The notes: generated from the sequence alone by a model not told the origin. 64,000 nucleotides of DNA from Microlunatus kandeliicorticis (GCF_014137855.1 NZ_JACGWT010000003.1:248001-312000), one strand, 5' to 3'; shown: positions 8,387-17,278, counted from the first letter of the stretch. Program-made: numbers and translations.

Positions 8387-9928
8387 TCAGGCCTGGGCGA
8401 CCACCGTCTCGGGCTCGTCGCTCGCCGGCGCCGGGCCGACGTCGGCGGGCTCACGACCACCCTCGACCATGTCGGCGACCGCGTCGCCGGTGGCCTTGTC
8501 GATGCTGCGCCAGTAGTCGTAGACCTTGCTGCGCAGCTCCGGCTGGACGGTGCCGAGCGTCGAGGCGACGGTGGCGACCAGCCGTTCGCGGGCGGCGTCG
8601 TCGAAGACCTGCCGGACCATCTCGCCGGCCTGGCTGAAGTCGTCGTCGTCCGGCCGCAGCGTGTACGCCTGCCGCACCATGTCGCCGTCGGACTCCCAGC
8701 TGTGCCCCGAGAACAGGTCGGCCTTGACCTCGGGGCCACCCACCGTGTTCGGGAAGTAGGTCGGCTGACCGGGGTTGAAGTCGTAGCGCATCGGCCCGTC
8801 GAACTCGTAGGTGTTGACCTCGACGTGTGGACGGTTGACCGGCAGCTGGTGGTAGTTCGCGCCGATCCGGTGCCGGTGGGTGTCGGCGTAGCTGAACACC
8901 CGGCCGAGCAGCATCTTGTCCGGGCTGAAGCCGATCCCCGGCACGATCGCGCTCGGCTCGAAGGCGGCCTGCTCGATCTGGGCGAAGTGGTTCTCCGGGT
9001 TGCGGTCGAGGACCATCCGACCGACCTCGATCAGCGGGTAGTCCGCGTGCGGCCACACCTTGGTCAGGTCGAAGGGGTTGATCCGGTAGCTCTTGGCGTC
9101 CTCGTAAGGCATCACCTGCACCTTGAGGGTCCAGGTCGCCTCGCCGCCCCGCTTGAGGTGGTTGAACAGGTCGCGCCGGTGGGCGTCCGGGTCGGCGGCC
9201 GCGGCCAGCGCGGCGTCGTCGTTGGACAGGTTCTCCACCCCGGCGTCGGCGTGGAAGTGGAACTTGACCCAGGACCGCTCGCCGCCGGCGTTGACCCACA
9301 TGTAGGTGTGCGAGCCGTAGCCGTTCATGTGCCGCCAGGTCTTCGGGATGCCCCGGTCCCCCATCAGGTAGGTCACCTGGTGGGCCGACTCGGGCGAGAG
9401 CGTCCAGAAGTCCCAGCGCATGTCCCAGTCCTGCAACCCGGAGTCGGGCAGCCGCTTCTGGGTGCGGATGAAGTGCGGGAACTTCATCGCGTCGCGGACG
9501 AAGAAGATCGGGGTGTTGTTGCCGACGAGGTCCCAGTTGCCCTCGGAGGTGTAGAACTTCAGCGCGAAGCCGCGCGGGTCGCGCACGGTGTCGGCCGAGC
9601 CGAGCTCGCCGGCCACGGTGGAGAAGCGGGCCAGCATCTCGGTGCGGACGCCGGGCTGGAACATCGCCGCCTTGGTCCACTGGCTGACGTCCGCGGTGGT
9701 CTCGAAGAAGCCGAACGCCCCGCCGCCCTTGGCGTGCACGACGCGCTCCGGCACCCGCTCGCGGTCGAAGTGGGCCATCTGGTTGACGAAGTGGAAGTCG
9801 TGGAGCAGCAGCGGGCCGTCGGGCCCGACGCTGAGCGAGAACTGGTCGCTGGGGGCCGGGGCTCCGGTCTCGGTGGTCGACACCTTGGCATCGGGTCCGG
9901 TGGGCGGGGCCTGGAAATCGGTGGTCAT
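8387..9928 (-). CDS. katA: Monofunctional haem catalase (clade 3)
   Basis: Breaks down hydrogen peroxide in the cytoplasm. 513 aa, the short catalase size. Active-site residues are visible: distal His65 ([12 protein letters not shown]), Asn137/138 ([10 protein letters not shown]) and proximal haem ligand Tyr347 ([12 protein letters not shown]). The start is ATG at 9928 with GAGGAACGAGGA just upstream; an in-frame start at 9970 would add 14 residues but has no such site. A Fur-family gene lies 132 bp upstream on the same strand, the arrangement of catR-catA and furA-katG pairs, so peroxide-responsive control is likely. Confidence 0.97.
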   Translation of the reverse strand: MTTDFQAPPTGPDAKVSTTETGAPAPSDQFSLSVGPDGPLLLHDFHFVNQMAHFDRERVPERVVHAKGGGAFGFFETTADVSQWTKAAMFQPGVRTEMLARFSTVAGELGSADTVRDPRGFALKFYTSEGNWDLVGNNTPIFFVRDAMKFPHFIRTQKRLPDSGLQDWDMRWDFWTLSPESAHQVTYLMGDRGIPKTWRHMNGYGSHTYMWVNAGGERSWVKFHFHADAGVENLSNDDAALAAAADPDAHRRDLFNHLKRGGEATWTLKVQVMPYEDAKSYRINPFDLTKVWPHADYPLIEVGRMVLDRNPENHFAQIEQAAFEPSAIVPGIGFSPDKMLLGRVFSYADTHRHRIGANYHQLPVNRPHVEVNTYEFDGPMRYDFNPGQPTYFPNTVGGPEVKADLFSGHSWESDGDMVRQAYTLRPDDDDFSQAGEMVRQVFDDAARERLVATVASTLGTVQPELRSKVYDYWRSIDKATGDAVADMVEGGREPADVGPAPASDEPETVVAQA

Positions 9929-9966
9929 GATCCTCGTTCCTCTGCGGGATGGGCAGGGTGGGACGA

Positions 9967-9979
9967 CCACTCCGAGTGG
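9967..9979. promoter_or_regulatory. 13-bp palindrome upstream of katA
   Basis: CCACTC-C-GAGTGG, a perfect inverted repeat 39 bp before the katA start. Position fits an operator, but it does not resemble the palindrome in front of fur, so the binding protein is unknown. Confidence 0.3.
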
Positions 9980-10060
9980 GTCACGGGAATCGCGACGGGC
10001 GCACGGGGAGCAGGTCGGACAGGTCGCGTGCTGACGCGACGGACGACCGACGGCTGTGGC

Positions 10061-10504
10061 TCAACCGTAGGTGCGGCAGCTGGAGCAGACGCCCCAGTAG
10101 GTGACCTCGGCCTCGTCGACGACGAAGCCGTGCGGGTCGTCGGGGAGAGCACAGGGCATCGCCCCGACCGAGCAGGCGACATCGATGATGTCACCGCAGC
10201 GGCGGCAGATCAGGTGGTGGTGGTTGTCACCGGTGTGCACCTCGAACCGCATCGAGGAACCGGCCGGTTCGAACTTCCGCAGGATGTCGTGCTTGGTCAG
10301 CGTGTTGAGCGCGTCGTAGACCGCCTGCACCGAGACGGTGCCGAGCCGGTCGCGGACCCGGTCGGTGACCGCGTCCGCACTGATGTGCGGGGTGGACGAG
10401 ACCACGTCGAGCACGGCCAGCCGGGGCTGCGTCACCCGCAGCCCGGCGGTGCGCAGCCGGGTGGTCCAGTCCGTCCCGGCCGGCGTTCTGGTCTGCGCGG
10501 CCAC
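10061..10504 (-). CDS. Fur/PerR-family regulator next to catalase
   Basis: Metal-dependent winged-helix repressor, 147 aa. N-terminal DNA-binding region with [12 protein letters not shown] (58-69) as the recognition helix. The dimerisation domain has the [13 protein letters not shown] metal region. Two CxxC pairs (Cys100/Cys103, Cys140/Cys143) form the structural zinc site. GTG start. Its position directly upstream of katA points to a peroxide sensor (CatR/FurA/PerR type) more than an iron regulator; iron control in this window carries a DtxR-type box instead. An 8-bp-arm inverted repeat ends 16 bp before its start. Confidence 0.93.
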   Translation of the reverse strand: MAAQTRTPAGTDWTTRLRTAGLRVTQPRLAVLDVVSSTPHISADAVTDRVRDRLGTVSVQAVYDALNTLTKHDILRKFEPAGSSMRFEVHTGDNHHHLICRRCGDIIDVACSVGAMPCALPDDPHGFVVDEAEVTYWGVCSSCRTYG

Positions 10505-10519
10505 GATCCGAGTGTCCCA

Positions 10520-10546
10520 CGCTTTCTGGAACGGCTCAAGAAAGCG
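10520..10546. promoter_or_regulatory. 27-bp inverted repeat, probable Fur/CatR operator
   Basis: Perfect arms CGCTTTCT (10520-10527) and AGAAAGCG (10539-10546) separated by 11 nt, lying 16-42 bp upstream of the fur-family start. The A/T-rich arms stand out in this GC-rich DNA. The position suits autorepression, as described for catR and furA. Confidence 0.5.
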
Positions 10547-10570
10547 CGCGGCGGGCGGGCCGGAGGCGGG

Positions 10571-10759
10571 TCAGTCGTCCTCGTCGGGCCACCGGTCCTC
10601 CCGGTCGGCCTCCTCGTTGCGCGCGGCCACCTTCTCCATCGCGTGCTCGGCCTCCTCGCGGGTGGCGTAGGGGCCGAGCCGGTCGGCCGCCTTGCCGCGG
10701 TCCTCGTCGCTCTCCACGCTGTGGGTCTTGAGGTTGAACCACCACTGACCGTCGCTCAC
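10571..10759 (-). CDS. Small SPOR-like hypothetical protein
   Basis: A 62-aa acidic soluble protein. It contains [13 protein letters not shown] near the start and [21 protein letters not shown] in the middle, a pattern common to short SPOR-repeat-like actinobacterial proteins often found beside map. GTG start at 10759. It is divergent from map and convergent with nothing; no function can be assigned. Confidence that it is a real gene is good because the sequence pattern is familiar. Confidence 0.8.
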   Translation of the reverse strand: MSDGQWWFNLKTHSVESDEDRGKAADRLGPYATREEAEHAMEKVAARNEEADREDRWPDEDD

Positions 10760-10824
10760 GTGCGCCTCCCTCGGCTGCCGATGCTGCTGGTCACGCTACT
10801 CGGAACGCTCGGTCCCGGCGCTCC

Positions 10825-10830
10825 TAGGAT
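10825..10830 (+). promoter_or_regulatory. -10 box TAGGAT, leaderless map promoter
   Basis: TAGGAT lies 7 nt before the GTG of map. No ribosome site is present. Confidence 0.5.
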
Positions 10831-10837
10831 CGGTGCC

Positions 10838-11686
10838 GTGACTGCCATCCAACCGGCCGCGATCTCGCCGTGGCGCGTGGTGCCGAAGGAGATCCCGCGT
10901 CCGGAATACGTCGGCAAAGAGGGTCCGGCCCCCTACCGCGGCCCGCACGTCCAGACCGCCGAGACGATCGAGAAGATGCGGGTGGCGGGACGGATCGCTG
11001 CTCAGGCCATGCAGGCCGCGGCGTCCGCGATCGCGCCCGGGGTGACCACCGACGAGCTCGACCGGGTCGGGCACGAGTTCCTGCTGGACCACCGCGCCTA
11101 CCCCTCGACGCTGGGCTACCGCGGCTTCCCCAAGTCGCTGTGCACCTCGGTCAACGAGGTGATCTGCCACGGCATCCCGGACGCCCGGCCGCTCGAGGAC
11201 GGCGACCTGGTCAAGATCGACCTGACCGCGTTCGTCGACGGCGTGCACGGCGACAACTGCGCGACCTTCTTCTGCGGCGACGTCGACGAGGAGGGCCGGC
11301 TGCTCACCGAGCGGACCCACGAGGCGATGATGCGCGGGATCAAGGCGGTCCGGCCCGGGCGGCAGGTCAACGTGATCGGCCGGGTGATCGAGGCCTACGC
11401 GAAGCGCTTCGGCTACAGCTCGGTACGCGACTACACCGGTCACGGCGTGCACATCGCCTTCCACTCCGGGCTGGTGATCCCGCACTACGACGAGCCGCGC
11501 TACGACACGGTGATCGAGCCGGGGATGACCTTCACCGTCGAGCCGATGATCACCACCGGCGGCTACGACTGGTACATGTGGGACGACGACTGGACCGTGC
11601 TCACGGCCGACGGCTCGCGGTGTGCGCAGTTCGAGCACACGATCGTCGTCACCGACACCGGCGCGGAGATCCTCACCCTCCCCTGA
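10838..11686 (+). CDS. map: Methionine aminopeptidase, type I
   Basis: Removes the initiator methionine from new proteins. 282 aa, with the N-terminal extension typical of actinobacterial MapB-like enzymes (about 40 residues, [15 protein letters not shown]). Metal ligands are visible as Asp128 (KIDLT), Asp139 (HGDN), His202 ([11 protein letters not shown]), Glu235 (FTVEPM) and Glu266 (QFEHT). GTG start at 10838 directly after a TAGGAT box; no ribosome site. A long hairpin follows 46 bp after the stop. Confidence 0.96.
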   Translation: MTAIQPAAISPWRVVPKEIPRPEYVGKEGPAPYRGPHVQTAETIEKMRVAGRIAAQAMQAAASAIAPGVTTDELDRVGHEFLLDHRAYPSTLGYRGFPKSLCTSVNEVICHGIPDARPLEDGDLVKIDLTAFVDGVHGDNCATFFCGDVDEEGRLLTERTHEAMMRGIKAVRPGRQVNVIGRVIEAYAKRFGYSSVRDYTGHGVHIAFHSGLVIPHYDEPRYDTVIEPGMTFTVEPMITTGGYDWYMWDDDWTVLTADGSRCAQFEHTIVVTDTGAEILTLP

Positions 11687-11732
11687 CCCTGCCTGACCCT
11701 GGCCCGACCCGCGCGCACCCGGCCAGACCGGT

Positions 11733-11761
11733 GACTTCGCCGCGACATCGCGGCCGAAGTC
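11733..11761. terminator. Hairpin downstream of map
   Basis: GACTTCG-CCGCGA-CA-TCGCGG-C-CGAAGTC: a 13-bp stem with a 1-nt bulge and a 2-nt loop as written. There is no T-run, as is usual for actinobacterial terminators. Confidence 0.55.
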
Positions 11762-11815
11762 GCCGACGTCCGCGGGGCTGCGGGAGCAGACTCAGGGCAC
11801 CGGGTTCCCCAGAAC

Positions 11816-11967
11816 GCGCGCTGAGCTGGTCGAAGCGCCCTTCGACGGGCTCAGGACACCGGAGGCCCGGGAACGCGCGCTGAGCTTGTCGAAGCGCCCT
11901 TCAACAGGCTCAGGGCACAAGGGGTGGGTGGGTGCTCAGGGCGCCCTTCGACAGGCTCAGGGCACCG
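11816..11967. repeat. Hairpin-repeat cluster between map and the siderophore reductase
   Basis: Two copies of a roughly 59-bp unit. Each pairs a CGCGCT...AGCGC hairpin with an inverted GCCCT...AGGGC-type hairpin. A third single copy, with the intact core TCGACAGGCTC and CCCT/AGGG arms, lies near 11943. Core variants include GAGCTGGTCGA and GAGCTTGTCGA. The cluster lies between convergent genes. Confidence 0.8.
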
Positions 11968-11976
11968 TGGGTGGGC

Positions 11977-12801
11977 TCAGTCGAGGTCGATCTGGCCGCC
12001 GGTGCGCCAGTAGCCCATCCACATCACCTGGTCGGGTGACAGACCGCGGTCGCGGACCAGATGGCGGCGGATCCGGGCGACGGCCGCTTGTTCGGCGCAG
12101 ACCCAGACGTAGTCGCCGACCCGGTCGGCCGGCAGCGCGGTCAGCGCGTCGTGCAGTGCCGCCCCGGGGTCGCCGGGCCGGGTGAATACCCAGGTGACCT
12201 CGACACCGGCGGGGACCTGCAGCGCGAGGACGTCCTCAGGTCCGGGCACCTCGACGACGATCGTGGCCCGATCGTTCTCGCCGAGCCGCTCGCCGATCCC
12301 GGCGACCGCGGGCAACGCGGTGTGGTCGCCGGCGATCAGCTGGCGGACGCCCGGCTCGACCTCGTACTCGGCCCAGCCGGCGAAGACGCCGACCCGGTCC
12401 CCCGGCTGCGCGGACGCCGCCCAGCGGCAGGCCGGACCGGCCGGCTCGTGCAGCACCACGTCGATGTCGAGCTCGGCGACCTCGGGGCGGACGGCGCGGA
12501 CGGTGTAGGTCCGCATCACCGGCCGGACCGCCGGGTCCATCGCCCTCCAGTGGTCGTACCAGTCCTGCTCGGGCGGGAGCATCGGCGCAGTCTGGCCGGG
12601 CCGCGGCAGCAGCAGCTTGAACCGGGCGTCCGGCCCGTCGTCGCGGTAGTCGCGCAGCCGCTCGTCGCCGAGGGTGATCCGCACCAGGTGCGGGGTCAGC
12701 CTGGTCGTCCGCACCACCGTCGCGTCGTACATCGCCATCCCGACGTGCTCGCGCTTGGCGGCCCGGCTGGGCGTCCGGGTCTCGGCCGCGGTCTGGGCCA
12801 T
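11977..12801 (-). CDS. Siderophore-interacting protein (FAD-dependent ferric-siderophore reductase)
   Basis: Cytoplasmic flavoprotein of the ViuB/YqjH family that reduces ferric siderophores to release iron. 274 aa: FAD-binding domain with MRTYTVRAV (the RxYT flavin motif), LHEPAGPACRWAA, then the C-terminal NAD(P)H-binding SIP domain ending WMGYWRTGG. The start is ATG at 12801 with GAGGAGATGG just upstream. Longer in-frame starts reach back to 12930 but would run through the iron box and into the RNase P RNA, so they are rejected. The 19-bp iron box 17 bp upstream indicates repression by an IdeR/DmdR-type regulator when iron is plentiful. Confidence 0.95.
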   Translation of the reverse strand: MAQTAAETRTPSRAAKREHVGMAMYDATVVRTTRLTPHLVRITLGDERLRDYRDDGPDARFKLLLPRPGQTAPMLPPEQDWYDHWRAMDPAVRPVMRTYTVRAVRPEVAELDIDVVLHEPAGPACRWAASAQPGDRVGVFAGWAEYEVEPGVRQLIAGDHTALPAVAGIGERLGENDRATIVVEVPGPEDVLALQVPAGVEVTWVFTRPGDPGAALHDALTALPADRVGDYVWVCAEQAAVARIRRHLVRDRGLSPDQVMWMGYWRTGGQIDLD

Positions 12802-12817
12802 CGTCCATCTCCTCGGA

Positions 12818-12836
12818 TCAGGTAAGGACAACCTAA
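12818..12836. promoter_or_regulatory. DtxR/IdeR-type iron box
   Basis: On the minus strand the halves read TTAGGTTGT and TTACCTGA. I count 14 of 19 positions matching the published DtxR/IdeR consensus (halves TTAGGTTAG and CTAACCTAA). It lies 17-35 bp before the siderophore-interacting protein start. Confidence 0.8.
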
Positions 12837-12866
12837 CCCAGGAGGCCGGCACGAAGCGAAGGCGTG

Positions 12867-13262
12867 GGGATGAGCCGGCCGGTAAGCCGGATTCTGTACC
12901 CGCCGCGAACGGCGGGTGGCGACCATCCATCTGCGACCGCTGTCACCAACGGCCTGGTGCGATCTACCCGGAGACTCGGGCGAGCAGCCCTCGGACGTCT
13001 CCGCAGGTGCGCTCGCGCGCACCCTCTTGATCTTGCTCCGGGTGGGGTTTACCGAGCCACCCCAGTCACCTGGGGTGCTGGTGGTCTCTTACACCACCGT
13101 TTCACCCTCACCGCCGGACCTCGCGGCCCGACGGCGGTCTGTTCTCTGTGGCACTGTCCCGCGGGTCACCCCGGGTGGGCGTTACCCACCACCCTGCTCT
13201 GCGGAGTCCGGACTTTCCTCGGCCCCCGCACGCGGGGACCGCGGCCGCCTGGCCGGCTCATC
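12867..13262 (-). ncRNA. rnpB: RNase P RNA, bacterial type A
   Basis: Catalytic RNA that matures the 5' ends of tRNAs, about 396 nt. The ends pair with each other (both read GATGAGCCGGCC when read in from each strand end). Conserved RNase P segments are visible in order: GAGGAAAGTCCGGACTCC near the 5' end, ACAGTGCCACAGAGAACAG, GGTGAAACGGTGG, GGTAAACCCC followed by GAGCAAGATCAAG, and ACAGAATCCGGCTTA at the 3' end. Apparent reading frames across it are spurious. Exact ends are estimated from pairing. Confidence 0.95.
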
Positions 13263-13604
13263 CGCGGACGATGGTAGTGCCCGGCACCGGTCCGGCGCTC
13301 CTCCGCTCGCGGCGCGACCCAGACGCCGCAGCCCGACGGGGCGGCGCGTCAGCGCTCGACCCCGTCGAACGCGGTCGGCAACCGGTCCAGCACGTCGTTC
13401 CAGCCCTGCGCGATCTCGGTGAGGTCGACGACCGTCACGGCTTCGTCACGACCCGGGGCGATCTCGAGGCGGGATCGAGCCCGGACGGTTAGGTTCGCCG
13501 ATACGCGGCGGCTCGGTTAGGATCGCGCTGTCGCGTCGGACCGATGGGGGTCGCCCGGTGCGTCACGGGGGATTCCTGTCCGCACCTTTCCCAGGGACCC
13601 GACC
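13263..13604. other. rnpB upstream region with possible gene remnant
   Basis: About 340 bases with no clear gene. The minus strand at 13349-13437 reads VTVVDLTEIAQGWNDVLDRLPTAF..., which resembles the tail of an SRPBCC/AHSA1 protein, but a stop codon (TAA) lies only 20 codons further upstream and no full domain is present. Two copies of CGGTTAGG (about 13487 and 13515) provide -10-like TAGGTT and TAGGAT boxes on the plus strand. The rnpB promoter must also lie here but I cannot place it. Confidence 0.35.
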
Positions 13605-13865
13605 ATGACCCCGACCACCGCTCTCCGCCTCGCTCCGGAGACACTCGTCGACGCCTGTGACCTGCTCCAGGCCCAGCGATTCGAGCTGATCGGTGACGAC
13701 GTCACCTTCGAAGCCCTCGGCGGCGCCGCCGGCCGACGCTGGTCCGGCCGGCTCGGTGACGACCTCGTCCCCGACGGCAACGGCTTCTGGCGGATCGTCT
13801 CCGCCGAGGCCTGGAACCCGCTCGCGCTCTGGGCGGCCACCCCGGCACCCCGCACGGTCGCATGA
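13605..13865 (+). CDS. Hypothetical protein, first gene of an envelope operon
   Basis: 86 aa, not recognised. No signal peptide, membrane segment or cysteine pair; the sequence contains ALGGAAGRRWSGRLGDDLVPDGNGFWRIVSAEAWNP. ATG at 13605 after a weak site. Its TGA overlaps the ATG of the next gene by 4 bp (ATGA), and that gene overlaps the third by 4 bp, so the three are probably translated together. Confidence 0.6.
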   Translation: MTPTTALRLAPETLVDACDLLQAQRFELIGDDVTFEALGGAAGRRWSGRLGDDLVPDGNGFWRIVSAEAWNPLALWAATPAPRTVA

Positions 13866-15370
13866 GCCGCCGGCCGGCGCGGACGCTGACCGTCGGCGGA
13901 GTGCTCTCCGTCGTCCTGGCCCTCGGCGCCGCGCCGGCCCTGGCCGGTCCACCGGCCGACCCGACACCGATCCCGACCGCCACCGCGGCGACGTCGTCGA
14001 CCGGCAGCCCGTCCCCGGTCGGCCAGTCGCCGTCGGCGACCACGACCAGCCCGTCACCCGGTCCGGCCACGAGTGCCTCGGGTACACCGTCCGCCCCGAC
14101 CGACCCGTCGGCCCCGAGCAACCCGTCGACACCCTCGGCCACCTCGGCCGCACCGCGGACGTCCGTGCCCCGACCGATCCCGCACCAGCGCGCGGCCGAC
14201 GACCCGCCGCTGACCCTGGCGGTGGCCGCCACCGGGACGCCGCAGGCCGGGGTGTTCTTCGAGGACCTCGGCCGGTTCGCCTTCTCCGGCACCGCCGCCG
14301 GCGACTCGGCGAGCGCCGCCGTCGCCGTCTGCCGGGCCGACGGGACCCGGTGGACCCGGGTCGCCACCGCGACGGTGACCGCGGACGGCCGCTGGTCGGC
14401 GTCCGCGCCGGTGACCGTCGCGTCCGCCGCGATCGGCTTCCGCGCCACCCTGGGCACCGCCTGCCCCGGCAGCACCGGCACCCAGAGCAACCAGGTCACC
14501 GTGGCCGTCCGGAACAGCACCGTGACCGTCGACAAGCCACCGGCCACGATCAACTCGCTCAAGAACCCGGTGATCACCGGCCGGGTCTACCCGGCCCGGG
14601 CCGGGGTCAAGATCAACATCGACATCCTGCGGAGCGACAAGACCTTCCGGGTCACCCAGCAGACCACCACCGACGCCCAGGGCCGGTTCGCCAAGGCCGT
14701 GAGCTTCGGCGTCGGTCGGCTCAACACCTACACCACCCGGGCCGCCTACCGGGCCGCCAACCGGCCGCGCTGGGAGGTCAGCCGGGCCTACCAGTTCACC
14801 CGGATCGCGGTGCTCGACCCGGTCAGCCGCCCCACCAACGCCGCGGACGTGGCCAAGACCTACCGGGCCGGCTGCCCGGTCGGGCCGTCGAAGCTGCGGA
14901 CGGTCTGGCTCAACTACTACGGCCTGCGCGACCGCAAGATGCACCGCGGCGTGATCATCATCCGCGCCGACCTGTCCGACGACCTGACCCGCGCCTTCGG
15001 CAGCGCGCTGACGCACCGCTACCCGATCGCCCAGATGGTCAACCCCAACGTCTACGGCGGCGACGACCCCCGCCAGATGGAGGCGGACAACACCAGCGGG
15101 TTCAACTGCCGCAAGGTCACCGGCAACCCCTACGCCCAGTCGCCGCACTCCTACGGCACCGCGCTCGACGTCAACACGGTCGAGAACCCCTACCGCGACG
15201 TCCGCGGCAAGTGGTGGCCCAGCAAGGGCAAGGCTTACATCAAGCGGACCCCGCGCCGCCCCGGGATGCTCACCAAGGACAGCTACCTGACCAAGTCGCT
15301 GCGCAAGGACGACTTCTTCTGGGGCGGCTTCTGGAGCCCCGGCCGGGACTCCCAGCACTTCCAGCGGTGA
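13862..15370 (+). CDS. Secreted M15-family D-alanyl-D-alanine carboxypeptidase-like protein
   Basis: Probable zinc peptidase acting on peptidoglycan stem peptides outside the membrane. 502 aa: signal peptide (residues 1-28, ending APALA-GP), a long Ser/Thr/Pro-rich linker to about 105, one or two beta-rich domains (about 110-310, including VKINIDILRSDKTF), and a C-terminal M15 domain. Zinc ligands are readable: His and Asp in SPHSYGTALDVN, and the last His in GRDSQHFQR at the very C-terminus. It overlaps both neighbours by 4 bp. The linker suits crossing the cell wall. Confidence 0.88.
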   Translation: MSRRPARTLTVGGVLSVVLALGAAPALAGPPADPTPIPTATAATSSTGSPSPVGQSPSATTTSPSPGPATSASGTPSAPTDPSAPSNPSTPSATSAAPRTSVPRPIPHQRAADDPPLTLAVAATGTPQAGVFFEDLGRFAFSGTAAGDSASAAVAVCRADGTRWTRVATATVTADGRWSASAPVTVASAAIGFRATLGTACPGSTGTQSNQVTVAVRNSTVTVDKPPATINSLKNPVITGRVYPARAGVKINIDILRSDKTFRVTQQTTTDAQGRFAKAVSFGVGRLNTYTTRAAYRAANRPRWEVSRAYQFTRIAVLDPVSRPTNAADVAKTYRAGCPVGPSKLRTVWLNYYGLRDRKMHRGVIIIRADLSDDLTRAFGSALTHRYPIAQMVNPNVYGGDDPRQMEADNTSGFNCRKVTGNPYAQSPHSYGTALDVNTVENPYRDVRGKWWPSKGKAYIKRTPRRPGMLTKDSYLTKSLRKDDFFWGGFWSPGRDSQHFQR

Positions 15371-16149
15371 CCGGTACGCGGCGGTCCCGGACGCCGGTCC
15401 CGGGCGTCGCGGCGGCGCTGGTCGCGCTCATCCTCGCCGGGTGCACGTCCGCACCGAGCCCGGCGGGCCCGACGACCGCCCCGGCACCGTCCGCGAGCCC
15501 TCCCACGACCGCCGCGACCCCCGCCGCGTCGACCGCGAACGCCACGCCCACCGTCACCGAGCCCACGACCACCAACACCCTGCCGCCCCCGCCGGCGCCG
15601 AGCCGGCCGGCGGCCTCGACCGCCGGTGATCTCGACGCCGCCGTGCTGCCCGTCCCGCGGGGCTGGCACCGGGTCGTCCGGGCCGGGGGTGACGAGCAGG
15701 GCTACCAGGGCAACGGCACCTGGGTCCACGCCCGCGACGCCCGCTATGCCGCCACCGACACCGTGACCATCGGCTGCGCCGCGGTGACCCGCGACGACTT
15801 CACCGACCCGGTGCACGCGCTCGAGGGGACCTATGCCGACGCGGCCGGGCGGCCGGGGATCGGATTGGTGCTCGAGTTCCGCACCAGCGACGACGCCGCC
15901 GGCTACCTGGCGCTCTACCGCCGTCAGGTGGCGGCCTGCACCGATCCGGACGGACCGGTGCTGGCGGAGCCGATCACCGGCGTCGGGTCGGCGAACGCCC
16001 TCGCCGATCACCGCAGCTATCCCGGCGACGACCGCTGGAGCGAGATCGTCGAACGGAACGGCCGCCGGCTGACCCTGATCATCCTGGCCGACCCGGACCG
16101 CCGGGTCGACGCGGAAGCGGCCCGGCGGATCCTCGGTCAGATCACCTGA
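15367..16149 (+). CDS. Lipoprotein of unknown function
   Basis: 260 aa. N-terminal signal ends in the lipobox LILAGC (lipidated Cys26), then a Ser/Thr/Pro/Ala-rich spacer to about 85, then a globular domain of about 170 aa that starts LDAAVLPVPRGWHRVVRAGG. Two cysteines in the domain (IGCAAV and VAACTDPDG) may pair. GTG start overlapping the previous stop by 4 bp (GTGA), so co-translation with the M15 protein is expected. Family not recognised; the domain resembles sensor-like lipoproteins of actinobacteria only in general layout. Confidence 0.8.
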   Translation: MTGTRRSRTPVPGVAAALVALILAGCTSAPSPAGPTTAPAPSASPPTTAATPAASTANATPTVTEPTTTNTLPPPPAPSRPAASTAGDLDAAVLPVPRGWHRVVRAGGDEQGYQGNGTWVHARDARYAATDTVTIGCAAVTRDDFTDPVHALEGTYADAAGRPGIGLVLEFRTSDDAAGYLALYRRQVAACTDPDGPVLAEPITGVGSANALADHRSYPGDDRWSEIVERNGRRLTLIILADPDRRVDAEAARRILGQIT

Positions 16150-16152
16150 GGG

Positions 16153-16217
16153 TGATCAGCCGTCGTGATCACGAGCTGGCGTGATCAAGGAGCTGCCGTG
16201 ATCAGGAGACGGTGATC
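16153..16217. repeat. Cluster of GTGATCA motifs between convergent genes
   Basis: TGATCA occurs at 16153, 16166, 16182 and 16199, and TGATCG at 16212, each preceded by G. The 16199 copy overlaps the L,D-transpeptidase stop codon. A similar cluster lies at 59811-59868. TGATCA gives a TGA on both strands. Confidence 0.6.
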
Positions 16218-17278
16218 GCGCCCAAGCCGCTGTGCTGCTGCCAGTCGTGCCAGGAGACGTTGTAGACCGCGTAGCCGTTGGTCGGGTCGGCCTCGCCGCG
16301 CGGGCTGCCGGTGATGGTCACCGGGTCACCGACGCTCACGTGGTCGAAGTACCACTCGGCGTTCGACCACGACAGGTGGACGCACCCGTGCGACCCGTAG
16401 CTGTGACCGGGGTACGGATCGGCGGACGAGTAGTGCACGAAGGTGCCCGAGTAGGTCAGCCGGACCGCCCACGGGTAGTAGCCGTCGTAGTAGTTCGGGC
16501 TGTTCTTGTCGCAGGTGATCCCGGCGCTGCACGAGGTCATGTGCTCGTTGCGGGTGAGGCTGACGACGCTCATCGTGCCGGTCCAGGAGGGGAACTGCGG
16601 GCTGCCCGCGTCGCTCGACATTGACCGGATCAGCTTGCCGTCGGAGTAGACCTTGGTGGTGTGGTGGCTGGCCGAGATCTTGGTCTCGAAGTCGTTGCCG
16701 ATGGTGAAGTGCCGGGTGTAGCTGTGCGTGCCGTAGCGGCCGTAGCCGTCACCGACGTGGTCGAACCGTGCGTCCAGGGTCACCTTGCTGCCGCTGGGCC
16801 AGTAACCCTCGGGGCGGAAGTCGACCTGCTGGCTGCTCAGCCAGTGCCAGGCCCCGGTCACGGTCTTGGTCGACGTGAGGTGCATGGCCTGCTCGATGGC
16901 CTTGCGCGCCGCGCTCTTCACCGGGTCGGAGAAGACGACCACGATCGGCATCGCCACGCCGACGGTCGAGCCGTCGGTGGGGACGATCGAGTCGAGCAGC
17001 ATCGGCGGCCCCGAGGGGTAGCTCGGCTTCGCGGCCGGCGTGCTCGAGGCCTTCGCCGAGCTGCTCGGCTTGGCGCTCGACGACGAGGCGGAGCTGCTCG
17101 CCGAGGACGAGCCGCTCGAGGACTGGGTGCCGGTGCCGGTGGGGGCACCGCCGGCCACCGAGCCGGAGGCGCTCGGGCCGCATCCTGTGAGGCTGGCGAG
17201 CGCGGTCGCGGTCAGCGCGGCCACCGCCAGGGTCGCGGCTCTGGCGCGGGCCCCGGCCCGCCGTCGTCCGATGGTCAT
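16202..17278 (-). CDS. L,D-transpeptidase (YkuD) lipoprotein
   Basis: Makes 3-3 peptidoglycan cross-links or attaches proteins to the wall, outside the membrane. 358 aa from ATG 17278: signal with lipobox LASLTGC, a serine-rich spacer, an Ig-like domain (PTDGSTVGVAMPIVVVFSDPVK), then the YkuD catalytic domain with HSYGSHGCVHLSW holding the catalytic Cys and His. An in-frame ATG at 17317 is possible, but GGGGAAGTGGGA sits before 17278. The domain order (lipobox, Ig, YkuD) matches mycobacterial Ldt enzymes. Convergent with the M15/lipoprotein operon. Confidence 0.93.
   Translation of the reverse strand: MTIGRRRAGARARAATLAVAALTATALASLTGCGPSASGSVAGGAPTGTGTQSSSGSSSASSSASSSSAKPSSSAKASSTPAAKPSYPSGPPMLLDSIVPTDGSTVGVAMPIVVVFSDPVKSAARKAIEQAMHLTSTKTVTGAWHWLSSQQVDFRPEGYWPSGSKVTLDARFDHVGDGYGRYGTHSYTRHFTIGNDFETKISASHHTTKVYSDGKLIRSMSSDAGSPQFPSWTGTMSVVSLTRNEHMTSCSAGITCDKNSPNYYDGYYPWAVRLTYSGTFVHYSSADPYPGHSYGSHGCVHLSWSNAEWYFDHVSVGDPVTITGSPRGEADPTNGYAVYNVSWHDWQQHSGLGAITVS

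Noticed and set aside
8702-11686. A 994-codon open frame on the plus strand across katA, fur and map
   Set aside because: Only its last 282 codons (map) are real. The rest is antisense to catalase and its regulator and has the Arg/Val/Gly/His-rich make-up of shadow frames in GC-rich DNA.
12864-13277. Open frames across 12.86-13.28 kb
   Set aside because: This DNA is the RNase P RNA on the minus strand; conserved RNA segments explain the sequence.
13349-13437. Fragment of an SRPBCC protein on the minus strand
   Set aside because: Only about 30-50 residues of loose similarity, cut by a stop; not enough to call a pseudogene.
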